From Chryseobacterium gleum (lineage in GTDB: Bacteria; Bacteroidota; Bacteroidia; Flavobacteriales_D; Crocinitomicaceae): 64,000 nt of DNA. Under the pieces are notes generated by a model. The model did not search any database, was not told where the DNA came from, and was given only the letters and a program-made list of their open reading frames with translations. Both the position numbers and the translations under genes were made by a program. This document shows positions 9,094 to 18,422 of the stretch, in pieces (position 1 is the stretch's first letter; the number at the start of each line of letters is the position of its first letter). The stretch covers positions 1-64,000 of the forward strand of contig CAMDAH010000007.1 of assembly GCA_945888625.1 (NCBI GenBank). The letters are read 5' to 3'.

Positions 9094-10795
9094 TCGGAAT
9101 TAATTTTAATTTACCTCTTAATTGGATAATTTCAAGTTTAATTTTTTCAATTTTAGCTTCCACTTCTAACTTCAGGGCGTCGGCTCCTTTCGACTTTGCG
9201 AAAAACCCCAAATTTGTTTCATATTGTAAGGCCTCTTGCTGCAGAGCATCCATTTGTCGCTTTATATCGGACCGTTCTTTCTGAAGGAGCTTTGTTTTAT
9301 CAGGACTTGCATTCATCACATCGAGTTTGGCTGAGAAAAGCAAACTTGCCCGTTCGCCTCCTTCGAGCTTTAAATCGGCATATTTTGAATCGATTGCTTT
9401 CTTGTAAGCGCCAAAAATCATTTCCTTTTTAGCAACAGGAACATGACCAATTGCCATAAATGATTGGCTAAATACTTTTAAATCAGCAAGGGCACTTGTT
9501 TTATCTGAAATAACGTAGGTTTTGATTGATTCAATAAGCGCTTCTTTTAACTCCAAATTCTTTGTCAATTCCTCCGCTTGCTCTTTTCCAAATTGCTCAC
9601 GTGCATGAAAAAAAGCATCGCAAGCTGCCCGAAAATCGGTCCACAACTTGTTTTCAAATTTATGCCCTGCAGAACCTATTGTTTTCCAAGTTTGCTGAAT
9701 TTTTATTATTTTATCGGCAGTTAACTTCCAATCAGTGTCTTTATTAATCGCGTTTACCTGATCAATCAATCCTTTTTTTAGCGCCACGTTATCCTGAACT
9801 TGCGCTTCAATTTTTTTGTTTGCCACTTTTTTAGCCCCAAAAAACTGGTTACACAAGGTGCGGAAATCAGTCCAAACGAGATCATTTTCTTTTTTTGAAC
9901 CGGGACCAATTTTTTTCCAATCCTCTTGTAGTTTTAAAACCGCGATTGTATTCTTCTCATAGAATTTAGGGTCGCTATTCTCCTCGATTTGATGTATGAT
10001 TTCCTGTAAGTTTTGAATCAAAAGCTTCTTTTTTAGAAGGTTGTCGGCTAAAAGAGTGCGTTGTTCGTCATAATGGGCGTTAATTTTGTCGTAAATTGAC
10101 CGTACAGCCTCCCAATAACTATTTTTTATTCCTTCCCACTCCGTGTTTGCAACCGGACCGATCTCCTCCCATTCATCCTGTAATAGACGTAAATTCGTTT
10201 CTAAATGTCGAATTAATTCCTTGCTGTTCCTCAACATTTGAAGACGATGAATGATTCCCTGCTTCAGTTGAGCATTTCTTTTGTAATCGTGCTCCTTAAT
10301 TTCACGATAAATATTCATGGTATAAAAGAAAAACTCAAGAATACGTGAATACTCTCGCTGTACCTCATCTCTTTTCTCTCTTGGAATATCGCCAATTTTT
10401 TTCCATGTCTCATGGATTTCCTTGTAAGCTTGATGAGCAACGGATATATTTTCTTCTTTTTCAATAACCTCCTTGAGCCGATCCATCAAGGACTTTTTGA
10501 GCTTCAAATTTTCGGATTCAAGTGCATTTTTTAATCCCACTTGTTGCTTTCGAATCTCCTGAAACTTTTTATAAGCCATGTAAAACTGTTCTTTGGGCGA
10601 CTCAAAATCAAAGGGTTCAAATTTTTCTCCGCTTTCATTTGCGAGTAATTTGGCAACCTGCTCCAAACGTTCTTGTTCGAGTAAAAAATCTTCAAATTGA
10701 CTTCTGACTTCCGAAGCTTCCTTTCCCAAGACCACGAGATCCTCGGCTTGACCTAGACCAGTTATTTTTTCAATAAAAAAGATAAAGTCACTCAT
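9086..10795 (-). CDS. DUF349 repeat protein
   Basis: Five repeats of the pattern W(K/E)xIG...(W/Y)...F/Y: WKKIGDIPREKRDE, WEEIGPVANTEWEG, WKKIGPGSKKENDLVW, WKTIGSAGHKFENKLW, FMAIGHVPVAKKEMIF. Confidence 0.88.
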   Translation of the reverse strand: MSDFIFFIEKITGLGQAEDLVVLGKEASEVRSQFEDFLLEQERLEQVAKLLANESGEKFEPFDFESPKEQFYMAYKKFQEIRKQQVGLKNALESENLKLKKSLMDRLKEVIEKEENISVAHQAYKEIHETWKKIGDIPREKRDEVQREYSRILEFFFYTMNIYREIKEHDYKRNAQLKQGIIHRLQMLRNSKELIRHLETNLRLLQDEWEEIGPVANTEWEGIKNSYWEAVRSIYDKINAHYDEQRTLLADNLLKKKLLIQNLQEIIHQIEENSDPKFYEKNTIAVLKLQEDWKKIGPGSKKENDLVWTDFRTLCNQFFGAKKVANKKIEAQVQDNVALKKGLIDQVNAINKDTDWKLTADKIIKIQQTWKTIGSAGHKFENKLWTDFRAACDAFFHAREQFGKEQAEELTKNLELKEALIESIKTYVISDKTSALADLKVFSQSFMAIGHVPVAKKEMIFGAYKKAIDSKYADLKLEGGERASLLFSAKLDVMNASPDKTKLLQKERSDIKRQMDALQQEALQYETNLGFFAKSKGADALKLEVEAKIEKIKLEIIQLRGKLKLIPNE

Positions 10796-11715
10796 ATTTC
10801 CTTAATTTGAAACTGAGCTAACTCTACAAAGCGTTCAATTCGCTGATTTAATTCTTCTTTGGTAATTTCCTTCAAGCGATTTGTCCCAAATTTTTCCACA
10901 CAAAAAGATGCGAGAGCTGAACCAGCAATTATAGCGCTTTTCATGTTTTCAAAACTTATATCGTTTGTTGAGGCAAGGTAACCCATAAATCCTCCTGCAA
11001 ATGTGTCACCAGCACCTGTTGGATCAAAAACATCCTCCAATGGAAGGGCGGGCGCACAAAATATTTTGTCGCCATGGAACAAAAGAGCGCCATGCTCTCC
11101 TTTTTTAATTATCACAATTTTGGGTCCCATTGCCTGTATAATCGAAGCGGCCTTAACCAACGAATACGTGCCTGATAATTGCCTTGCTTCTTCATCATTA
11201 ATCATAATTACGTCTACTAATTTAATGGTTTTTTTCAATTCGTCTAACGCAATATCCATCCAAAAATTCATCGTATCCATAGCGATTAATTTTGGTCGCT
11301 TAACTAAGCGCTCAATAACCGTTCGCTGCACTTGCGGACTTAAGTTGCCCAATAATAGGTAGTCTACATGTTGATAATTTTCTGGTACTATTGGATCAAA
11401 GGTACCCAAGACGTTTAGCTCCGTGGCAAGCGTTTCTCGGGAATTCATATCATTATGGTATTTTCCTGACCAAAAAAACGTTTTTCCTCCTTTAATGATC
11501 TGAAGGCCGTCAAGGTTTACACCTTTTGCTTTTAATTCATCGAGTGTTTCATCAGAAAAATCTTCCCCAACGACAGAAATTATTCCTTGTTCTTTTAAAA
11601 AAAATGCAGCAGAAAAACAAATATATGTACCTGCTCCACCTACAATTTTATCTGTTTTACCAAAGGGAGTTTCAATAGCATCGAAGGCCACACTACCCAC
11701 AGTCAATAATTTCAT
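10792..11715 (-). CDS. PfkB-family sugar/nucleoside kinase
   Basis: N-terminal GGAGTYICFSAAFF and C-terminal DPTGAGDTFAGGFMGY PfkB signature. Confidence 0.92.
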   Translation of the reverse strand: MKLLTVGSVAFDAIETPFGKTDKIVGGAGTYICFSAAFFLKEQGIISVVGEDFSDETLDELKAKGVNLDGLQIIKGGKTFFWSGKYHNDMNSRETLATELNVLGTFDPIVPENYQHVDYLLLGNLSPQVQRTVIERLVKRPKLIAMDTMNFWMDIALDELKKTIKLVDVIMINDEEARQLSGTYSLVKAASIIQAMGPKIVIIKKGEHGALLFHGDKIFCAPALPLEDVFDPTGAGDTFAGGFMGYLASTNDISFENMKSAIIAGSALASFCVEKFGTNRLKEITKEELNQRIERFVELAQFQIKEI

Positions 11716-11731
11716 AAAAATAATTTAACCA

Positions 11732-11763
11732 CAAAGATAGGGAATTACCCTTGTATCGTACAA
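11732..11763 (-). promoter_or_regulatory. Candidate Bacteroidetes-type promoter for the pfkB-like operon
   Basis: On the minus strand: TTG (11763-11761), 21 nt, TATCTTTG (11739-11732), 16 nt upstream of the ATG at 11715; fits TAnnTTTG. Confidence 0.5.
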
Positions 11764-11844
11764 TGAAATAAGCGCATAAAAACGGATAATTAACTGCTAG
11801 TATGGAGATTTTTATTAATTTCAAACAAAAATTATTAACCGACC

Positions 11845-12486
11845 ATGAAAATAATTCAAATTGCCTTTCTGTTTTTTCTATTCTCTTGTGGTAATGAAAT
11901 TAATGAAAAAAGACCCGATCTCAGAGAAGTTAAAGATACTGTTCAAGTTGATGAAATAGGAATAAATGAACTGGACTTAGGCGATAGTATTCGAGCTGTC
12001 ATTAATCATGCAAAATGGCAAGCCACGCAACAAGTCACCTATGACCCCGCATATGTCGTATTGAATTACCCAAATGGAGACGTTCCTGCGAACAAAGGTG
12101 TTTGTACCGATGTAATAATCAGGGCCTATCGTGCAATTAACATTGATTTGCAAAAATTAGTTCATGAGGATGTTAAAGCTAATCCTAGGCGCTACGGCAA
12201 CCCTATTCTTGATGCCAATATTAATCACCGAAGATGCAGTACATTAATCCCTTTTTTCACTTCACATGCCACTAGTTTACCCATAAGTAATGAAGGCAGC
12301 GATTATAAACCCGGCGAACTAGTTTTTTGGAATATTGCAAGAGGGCATGTGGGACTAGTAATCGACGAAAAAGTTCCTGGAACAAATCGATATTACATAG
12401 TTCACAACATTTGTTGTGGACCACAAAAAGAAGACGTCTTGTTCGAATATCCTATTAAAGGACATTTTAGTTATACCCCATGGTAA
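11845..12486 (+). CDS. DUF1287 lipoprotein (NlpC/P60-like fold)
   Basis: Lipobox FLFSCGN; KGVCTDVIIRAYR catalytic-Cys region; ARGHVGLVID His region. Confidence 0.82.
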   Translation: MKIIQIAFLFFLFSCGNEINEKRPDLREVKDTVQVDEIGINELDLGDSIRAVINHAKWQATQQVTYDPAYVVLNYPNGDVPANKGVCTDVIIRAYRAINIDLQKLVHEDVKANPRRYGNPILDANINHRRCSTLIPFFTSHATSLPISNEGSDYKPGELVFWNIARGHVGLVIDEKVPGTNRYYIVHNICCGPQKEDVLFEYPIKGHFSYTPW

Positions 12487-12498
12487 TTTAAGAACAAT

Positions 12499-14031
12499 CT
12501 ATAAATCAAATTTTATCCCTTGCGCCAAGGGTAAACTATCCGAATAATTAATCGTATTCGTTTGCCTTCTCATATACACTTTCCAAGCATCGGAACCAGA
12601 TTCTCTGCCTCCTCCCGTTTCTTTTTCTCCTCCAAAAGCGCCTCCAATTTCGGCTCCAGAAGTTCCTATATTCACATTTGCAATACCACAATCAGATCCG
12701 GAATTAGCGAGAAAAGCTTCCGCTTCCTTTAGGTTATTTGTCATAATTGCAGAGGAAAGGCCTTGAGGAACGCTATTTTGAAGAGTGATTGCATTTGATA
12801 GTTCGCCCTTATATTTCATTAAATACAAAATCGGGGCAAAGGTTTCGTGTTGTACCATAGCAAAATGATTTTCTGCTTCAAGAATAACAGGTTTTACATA
12901 ACAACCGGATGTATATTGTGGTCCCGTTAACACTTCGCTATCAATAAGTGCGATTGCCCCTTCGGCTTTGGCTTTTTCGATGGCTTCCAAATAATTATTA
13001 ACCGCATCTTTATCGATTAAAGGCCCAACATGATTATTAACGTCAAGCGGATCTCCAATGTTTAGTTGCCCATACGCTTTCACTATAGCGTCTTTTACTT
13101 TATCGTAAATTTCTTCATGAATAATCAATCGTCGTGTTGATGTACATCTTTGTCCAGCAGTGCCAACAGCACCGAAAACAGCACCAGGGACAACTACTTT
13201 TAGGTCGGCACTAGGCGCAATGATTATTGCATTGTTCCCTCCTAATTCCAACAACGCTCTTCCTAGTCTTGCGCCAACTAAAGCGCCAACACTTTTTCCC
13301 ATTCGGGTAGATCCTGTTGCAGAAATTAAGGGTACGCGTGTATCATTTGCCATCAACTTGCCAATTTCAGCATCGCCAATCACCAAAGAAGACACCCCTT
13401 CTGGAACGCCATTCGCCTTAAAGACTTCATTCGTAATAAATTGACATGCTAAAGCCGTAAGAGGAGTCTTTTCTGATGGTTTCCAGACACAAACATCACC
13501 GCAAACCCAAGCCAATGCGCTATTCCAATTCCAAACAGCAACAGGAAAATTAAAAGCAGAAATAATTCCTACAATTCCCAACGGATGGTATTGCTCATAC
13601 ATTCTATGCCCTGGTCTTTCAGAGTGCATAGTTAAACCATAAAGTTGGCGAGATAAGCCTACTGCAAAATCACAAATATCAATCATCTCCTGTACCTCTC
13701 CCAAACCTTCCTGAAGTGATTTACCCATTTCGTAAGAAACAAGTTTTCCTAAAGACTCTTTGTATATTCTAATTTTTTCTGCCAACTGCCTTACGATTTC
13801 ACCACGTTTGGGGGCCGGAATAGTTCGCCATTCTAAAAAAGCTGTTTGCGCCTTTTCGATAATTAAATTGTAATCGGCTGCACTTGCTGAATTTACAGCC
13901 GCTATAAGTTTCCCATCAACTGGAGAAAACGATTCAATCTTATCCCCTGCGGTATTTAGCCAGTTTTGGCCTGTAGATGCGCCACTATTTATTGCTTGTA
14001 TCTTAAATACATTTAGAACATCTTCAATCAT
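12499..14031 (-). CDS. Aldehyde dehydrogenase, ALDH7-like (alpha-aminoadipic semialdehyde dehydrogenase family)
   Basis: LLELGGNNAIII and GTAGQRCTSTRRL catalytic Cys region; GGEKETGGGRESGSDAWK C-terminus. Confidence 0.9.
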   Translation of the reverse strand: MIEDVLNVFKIQAINSGASTGQNWLNTAGDKIESFSPVDGKLIAAVNSASAADYNLIIEKAQTAFLEWRTIPAPKRGEIVRQLAEKIRIYKESLGKLVSYEMGKSLQEGLGEVQEMIDICDFAVGLSRQLYGLTMHSERPGHRMYEQYHPLGIVGIISAFNFPVAVWNWNSALAWVCGDVCVWKPSEKTPLTALACQFITNEVFKANGVPEGVSSLVIGDAEIGKLMANDTRVPLISATGSTRMGKSVGALVGARLGRALLELGGNNAIIIAPSADLKVVVPGAVFGAVGTAGQRCTSTRRLIIHEEIYDKVKDAIVKAYGQLNIGDPLDVNNHVGPLIDKDAVNNYLEAIEKAKAEGAIALIDSEVLTGPQYTSGCYVKPVILEAENHFAMVQHETFAPILYLMKYKGELSNAITLQNSVPQGLSSAIMTNNLKEAEAFLANSGSDCGIANVNIGTSGAEIGGAFGGEKETGGGRESGSDAWKVYMRRQTNTINYSDSLPLAQGIKFDL

Positions 14032-14103
14032 TTCTGTTTTTTATTAAATTATATTCCACAAAAGTAATCGCTTTTCTTTCCTAAAATAAAAAACAAAAAA
14101 AAA

Positions 14104-14135
14104 CCCGTTAAAAATTTAACGGGGTTTTTTTTTTA
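14104..14135 (-). terminator. Rho-independent terminator downstream of rplY
   Basis: cccgttaa-aaat-ttaacggg hairpin; on the minus strand it is followed by a run of U (genomic A tract 14090-14103). Confidence 0.75.
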
Positions 14136-14146
14136 TGTTTAGCCAA

Positions 14147-14734
14147 TTATTCGGCAGCTTCCTCCTCATCGTCATCAGCTGGTTTAACAGCACCTCTTGC
14201 CATTTTCACCGAAACAACAACTGCATTTGCAGGATCCAAAAAAGTAATCCCCGGTATTGAAATACTATTTACCCTTATTGACTGCCCAATTTTTAACTTG
14301 GAAACTTCTAGAGTAATCGCGTCGGGAATAGCTGCTGGCAAGCCGACACATGATAAAGTCCTAAACACCTGCATTAAACGGCCACCCGCTAATACGCCAC
14401 GTGCAGAGCCAGTGATTCGAACCGGTAATTTTACTGTTACTGGCTTAGACTCATTTAATTCAAAAAAGTCAACGTGTTGAATAGTATCCTTGGTGGGATG
14501 TTGTTGCAATTCACGGATAATACCAATGGCTTTTTTGCCTTCAATATCAAGTTCGACTTGATACACCTCAGGTGAAAATACGATTTTATCAATGTCCTGA
14601 CGTTTTACCGAAAAATGTGTTTGGGACCCTTGCCCGTATAATACACATGGAACGCGGCCTTCATTTCTGATAAGCGCAGCGTCCTTTTTCCCTACGTTCG
14701 CTCTAAGCGAACCGCTCAATTGTGCTGTTTTCAT
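14147..14734 (-). CDS. rplY: 50S ribosomal protein L25/general stress protein Ctc
   Basis: GSLRANVGKKDAALIRNEGRVPCVLYG, HVDFFEL; acidic C-terminal tail. Confidence 0.93.
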   Translation of the reverse strand: MKTAQLSGSLRANVGKKDAALIRNEGRVPCVLYGQGSQTHFSVKRQDIDKIVFSPEVYQVELDIEGKKAIGIIRELQQHPTKDTIQHVDFFELNESKPVTVKLPVRITGSARGVLAGGRLMQVFRTLSCVGLPAAIPDAITLEVSKLKIGQSIRVNSISIPGITFLDPANAVVVSVKMARGAVKPADDDEEEAAE

Positions 14735-14745
14735 TTATTATTTAG

Positions 14746-15675
14746 TTAAGAAATTACAAAATGTGAACTTATTGATTCATTATTTATCAATCTTTTTATT
14801 ACATCAGAAAACAAATCTGCGACAGGAATTATGCGTATCTTAGGATTTGATTTTGCCAAAGGTATAGTGTCGGTAACAATAAGTTCAGTTAATCTTGAAT
14901 TGGTGATTCTCTCGTAGGCAGGTCCTGAGAGTACGGCATGCGTACAAAAAGCACGAACACTCAGTGCTCCCTTTTCGATTAGTAAATCTGCCGCTGTGGT
15001 TAATGTCCCTGCTGTGTCGCACATGTCATCGATGATAATAACATCTTTTCCTTTAACATCTCCAATAACCGTCATTTCGGCAATTTCATTCGCTCTTTTC
15101 CTGTTTTTATGGCAAAGTGCTAGACCACAATTTAAATTTTTCGCATACGAATTAGCTCTTTTCGCACCGCCAACATCTGGGGCAGCCATTACCAAGTTTT
15201 CATTGTTAAAGGAACTGATTTCTTTCAAGAAAAGCGTTGATGCATACAAGTGATCGACAGGCACCTCAAAAAAGCCCTGAATTTGATCCGCATGTAAGTC
15301 CATTGTCATTACCCTATCAACCCCAGCAGCAATAAGCATGTTAGCAACTAACTTGGCGCCAATAGCAACTCGGGGTTTATCTTTTCTATCTTGTCGCGCA
15401 AAACCAAAATAAGGAATAACGGCTATTATTTTTCTTGCAGATGCTCTTTTTGCCGCATCGATAAGGAGTAGCAATTCGAAAAGATTTTCGGTTGGTGGCA
15501 TCGTTGACTGAACAATAAACACATCTTGACCACGAACTGTTTCTTCAAATGATGGTTGAAATTCACCGTCGCTGAAAACTGTTACGTTCACATCTCCTAA
15601 AGGTAGGCCAAAATGCTCAGCAATTCGAAATGCTAAATTTTGCGATGCTCTCCCAGAAAATATTTTTACGCCCAT
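14746..15675 (-). CDS. prs: Ribose-phosphate pyrophosphokinase
   Basis: KIFSGRASQNLA, FGFARQDRKDKPR, DLHADQIQGFF, DDMCDTAGTL PRPP loop. Confidence 0.96.
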   Translation of the reverse strand: MGVKIFSGRASQNLAFRIAEHFGLPLGDVNVTVFSDGEFQPSFEETVRGQDVFIVQSTMPPTENLFELLLLIDAAKRASARKIIAVIPYFGFARQDRKDKPRVAIGAKLVANMLIAAGVDRVMTMDLHADQIQGFFEVPVDHLYASTLFLKEISSFNNENLVMAAPDVGGAKRANSYAKNLNCGLALCHKNRKRANEIAEMTVIGDVKGKDVIIIDDMCDTAGTLTTAADLLIEKGALSVRAFCTHAVLSGPAYERITNSRLTELIVTDTIPLAKSNPKIRIIPVADLFSDVIKRLINNESISSHFVIS

Positions 15676-15793
15676 GTAATTATAAAAGAAGACAAAGTTA
15701 GGGATTTAAAAGAAATTAAAATAATTTTAGGGCTTTATTATATGGGATTCGAAAATCAACATTGAACGATTTGCATTTAAAACTACTAAAATC

Positions 15794-18418
15794 ATGAAAA
15801 TCTTAAAAATTCAGGCGCTACAAGGGCCAAACATATGGAGTATAAAGCGAAAAAAACTTATTCAAATGCGTTTGGATTTGGAAGAGTTAGAAGAACTTCC
15901 AACCAATAAAATCCCGGGATTTAGGCAACGAATTGAAGAACTGCTACCCTCGTTAATAACTCATCGTTGCTCGGAAGGATGCCGAGGTGGATTCTTTATG
16001 CGCATCGATAAAGGAACTTGGATGGGTCATGTAATTGAACACATAGCCCTAGAAATTCAAACATTGGCAGGTATGGACGTTGGTTTTGGCCGGACAAGAG
16101 AAACTAAAACAAGCGGGATTTATAATGTGGTTTTTAATTACCTAGAGGAAAAAGTGGGTGTTTTTGCTGCCGAGGAATCGGTTAACATTGCGCATGCTTT
16201 AATTAAGGGCGAGGAATATGATTTGCAAGCTACGGTTCAAAAAATGCGTGAAATACGCGAAAAAGTTCGCTTAGGTCCAAGTACTGGCAGTATCGTAGAT
16301 GAAGCAAAAGCGCGCGATATTCCTTGGATAAGATTAGGCACTAATTCACTTATTCAATTGGGGTATGGAATAAACCAAATGCGATTTCAAGCGACTATGA
16401 CCTGCATGACGAGTAATATTGCTGTAGATATCGCTTGTAATAAAGAGCAAACAAAAAAAATGCTAGATGCTGCTTCAATACCTGTTGCCAAAGGATCAAT
16501 TTGTGTCGATGAGGAGGACTTAGAAACAACCATTAAATCCATAGGATACCCAATTGTCCTCAAGCCACTTGATGGAAATCACGGCAAGGGGGCCTCTATA
16601 AACGTAACAAATTGGGCTGATGCGCTTTTAGGTCTGACGCATGCTCAAAAGTATTCGCGAAAAGTTATTGTTGAACGATTTATCACAGGACATGATTTTC
16701 GCGTGCTAGTTATCGATAATAAAATCGTTGCTGCAGCGCAAAGAGTACCTGCGCACGTGGTAGGAGACGGTAAATCAACGATTACCGAATTAATAAAACA
16801 GGTTAATGATGACCCTAGAAGAGGTTACGGCCATGAAAACGTATTAACCGAGATCGAAATAGATCGCGATAGTTTAGAATTATTGTCAAAACGAAATTAT
16901 ACCGTTGATACAAAGCCTGATAAAGGCGATGTTGTTTATTTAAAATCGACTGCTAACCTAAGCACAGGCGGAACTTCTATTGATGTAACCGAAATGATGC
17001 ACCCGGAAAACATTTTTATGTCGGAAAGAATATCTCGAATAATCGGTTTAGACATTTGCGGCATTGATATTATGGCAGCCAATTTAACTCAATCACTAAA
17101 GGAAAACGGAGGTGTAATCTTAGAAGTAAATGCAGCACCTGGTTTTAGAATGCACTTAGCGCCATCTGAAGGATTACCAAGAAACGTTGCTTCGCCAGTA
17201 ATTGACATGCTATATCCTCCAGGAAAACCGTCGCGCATCCCCATAATTGCCATTACAGGAACTAACGGTAAAACAACCACTACTAGGCTAATTGCGCACA
17301 TCGTAAAAAATAACGGATACCGAGTTGGCTTTACTACCTCAGACGGAATTTACATTCAAAACCACCTGATGGAAAAAGGAGATACCACTGGCCCCGTTTC
17401 AGCAGAATATATTCTAAAAGATCCCCATGTGGAATTTGCTGTTTTGGAAACTGCTCGAGGGGGAATACTAAGATCTGGATTAGGCTTTAGTCGATGTGAC
17501 ATCGGAATTATTACCAACATTCAAGAAGACCACCTCGGAATAAGTGATATCCACGACCTAAACGATTTATCTAAGGTAAAATCGGTAGTCGTTAATAGTA
17601 TTAAAAAAGGTGGTTGGGCTGTTCTTAACGGAGAGGATGAATATTGCTTAAAAATAGCTGCTAAATTAGATTGTAATGTGGCCTTGTTCAGCCTTAATGA
17701 AGATAATGCAGCAATAGAGGAACATTGTAAAAACGGCGGAATAGCTGCTATTTATGAAAACGGATTTGTAACGATAAAAAAAGGAGATTGGAAAATACGT
17801 GTGGAAAGAGCGACTGTAATTCCGTTAACTATGAATGGAAAAGCCAAATTCATGATTGCCAATGTGCTTGCTGCAACACTTGCCTCTTATCTTTACGGAT
17901 TCAAAATAGAAGACATTAAGCTATCATTAGCATCCTTTCTGCCAGGAGCCGCTCAAACTCCCGGACGTATGAATGTCTTTAAATTCGCCAAGTTTAAAGT
18001 AATGATTGATTTTGCTCACAATCCAACAGGCTACCGAGGAATAGAAGATTTCTTACAAAGTGTAGAGGCCTCCCGAAAAATCGGTATTATTTCAGGCATT
18101 GGGGATCGGCGAGATGACGACATTAGAGAATGTGGCCGCATAGCCGCAAGGATGTTCAATCACATTATCATCCGCCAGGAAAAGTACCTGCGAGGAAGAA
18201 CAGAAAAAGAAATTATTGATTTAATCATTGAAGGAATAAACGAATCTGACAGCACAACTACTCACGAGGTGGTCAATCTTGAAATAGATGCCATTCGTCA
18301 TGCCATTTCACTTGCTCAAGACGGCACCTTCATTGTAGCCCTCAGTGATGTAGTCGTTAATGCGATTGAAATAGTGCAAAATTGCTTAGATGCTGAAAAT
18401 CAAAAAACGAGTGCTTGA
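15794..18418 (+). CDS. cphA: Cyanophycin synthetase
   Basis: 874 aa; N-terminal domain, ATP-grasp (KPLDGNHGKGASINV, EVNAAPGFRMH), Mur-ligase-like GTNGKTTTTR and DFAHNPTGY. Confidence 0.95.
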   Translation: MKILKIQALQGPNIWSIKRKKLIQMRLDLEELEELPTNKIPGFRQRIEELLPSLITHRCSEGCRGGFFMRIDKGTWMGHVIEHIALEIQTLAGMDVGFGRTRETKTSGIYNVVFNYLEEKVGVFAAEESVNIAHALIKGEEYDLQATVQKMREIREKVRLGPSTGSIVDEAKARDIPWIRLGTNSLIQLGYGINQMRFQATMTCMTSNIAVDIACNKEQTKKMLDAASIPVAKGSICVDEEDLETTIKSIGYPIVLKPLDGNHGKGASINVTNWADALLGLTHAQKYSRKVIVERFITGHDFRVLVIDNKIVAAAQRVPAHVVGDGKSTITELIKQVNDDPRRGYGHENVLTEIEIDRDSLELLSKRNYTVDTKPDKGDVVYLKSTANLSTGGTSIDVTEMMHPENIFMSERISRIIGLDICGIDIMAANLTQSLKENGGVILEVNAAPGFRMHLAPSEGLPRNVASPVIDMLYPPGKPSRIPIIAITGTNGKTTTTRLIAHIVKNNGYRVGFTTSDGIYIQNHLMEKGDTTGPVSAEYILKDPHVEFAVLETARGGILRSGLGFSRCDIGIITNIQEDHLGISDIHDLNDLSKVKSVVVNSIKKGGWAVLNGEDEYCLKIAAKLDCNVALFSLNEDNAAIEEHCKNGGIAAIYENGFVTIKKGDWKIRVERATVIPLTMNGKAKFMIANVLAATLASYLYGFKIEDIKLSLASFLPGAAQTPGRMNVFKFAKFKVMIDFAHNPTGYRGIEDFLQSVEASRKIGIISGIGDRRDDDIRECGRIAARMFNHIIIRQEKYLRGRTEKEIIDLIIEGINESDSTTTHEVVNLEIDAIRHAISLAQDGTFIVALSDVVVNAIEIVQNCLDAENQKTSA

Positions 18419-18422
18419 TTAA

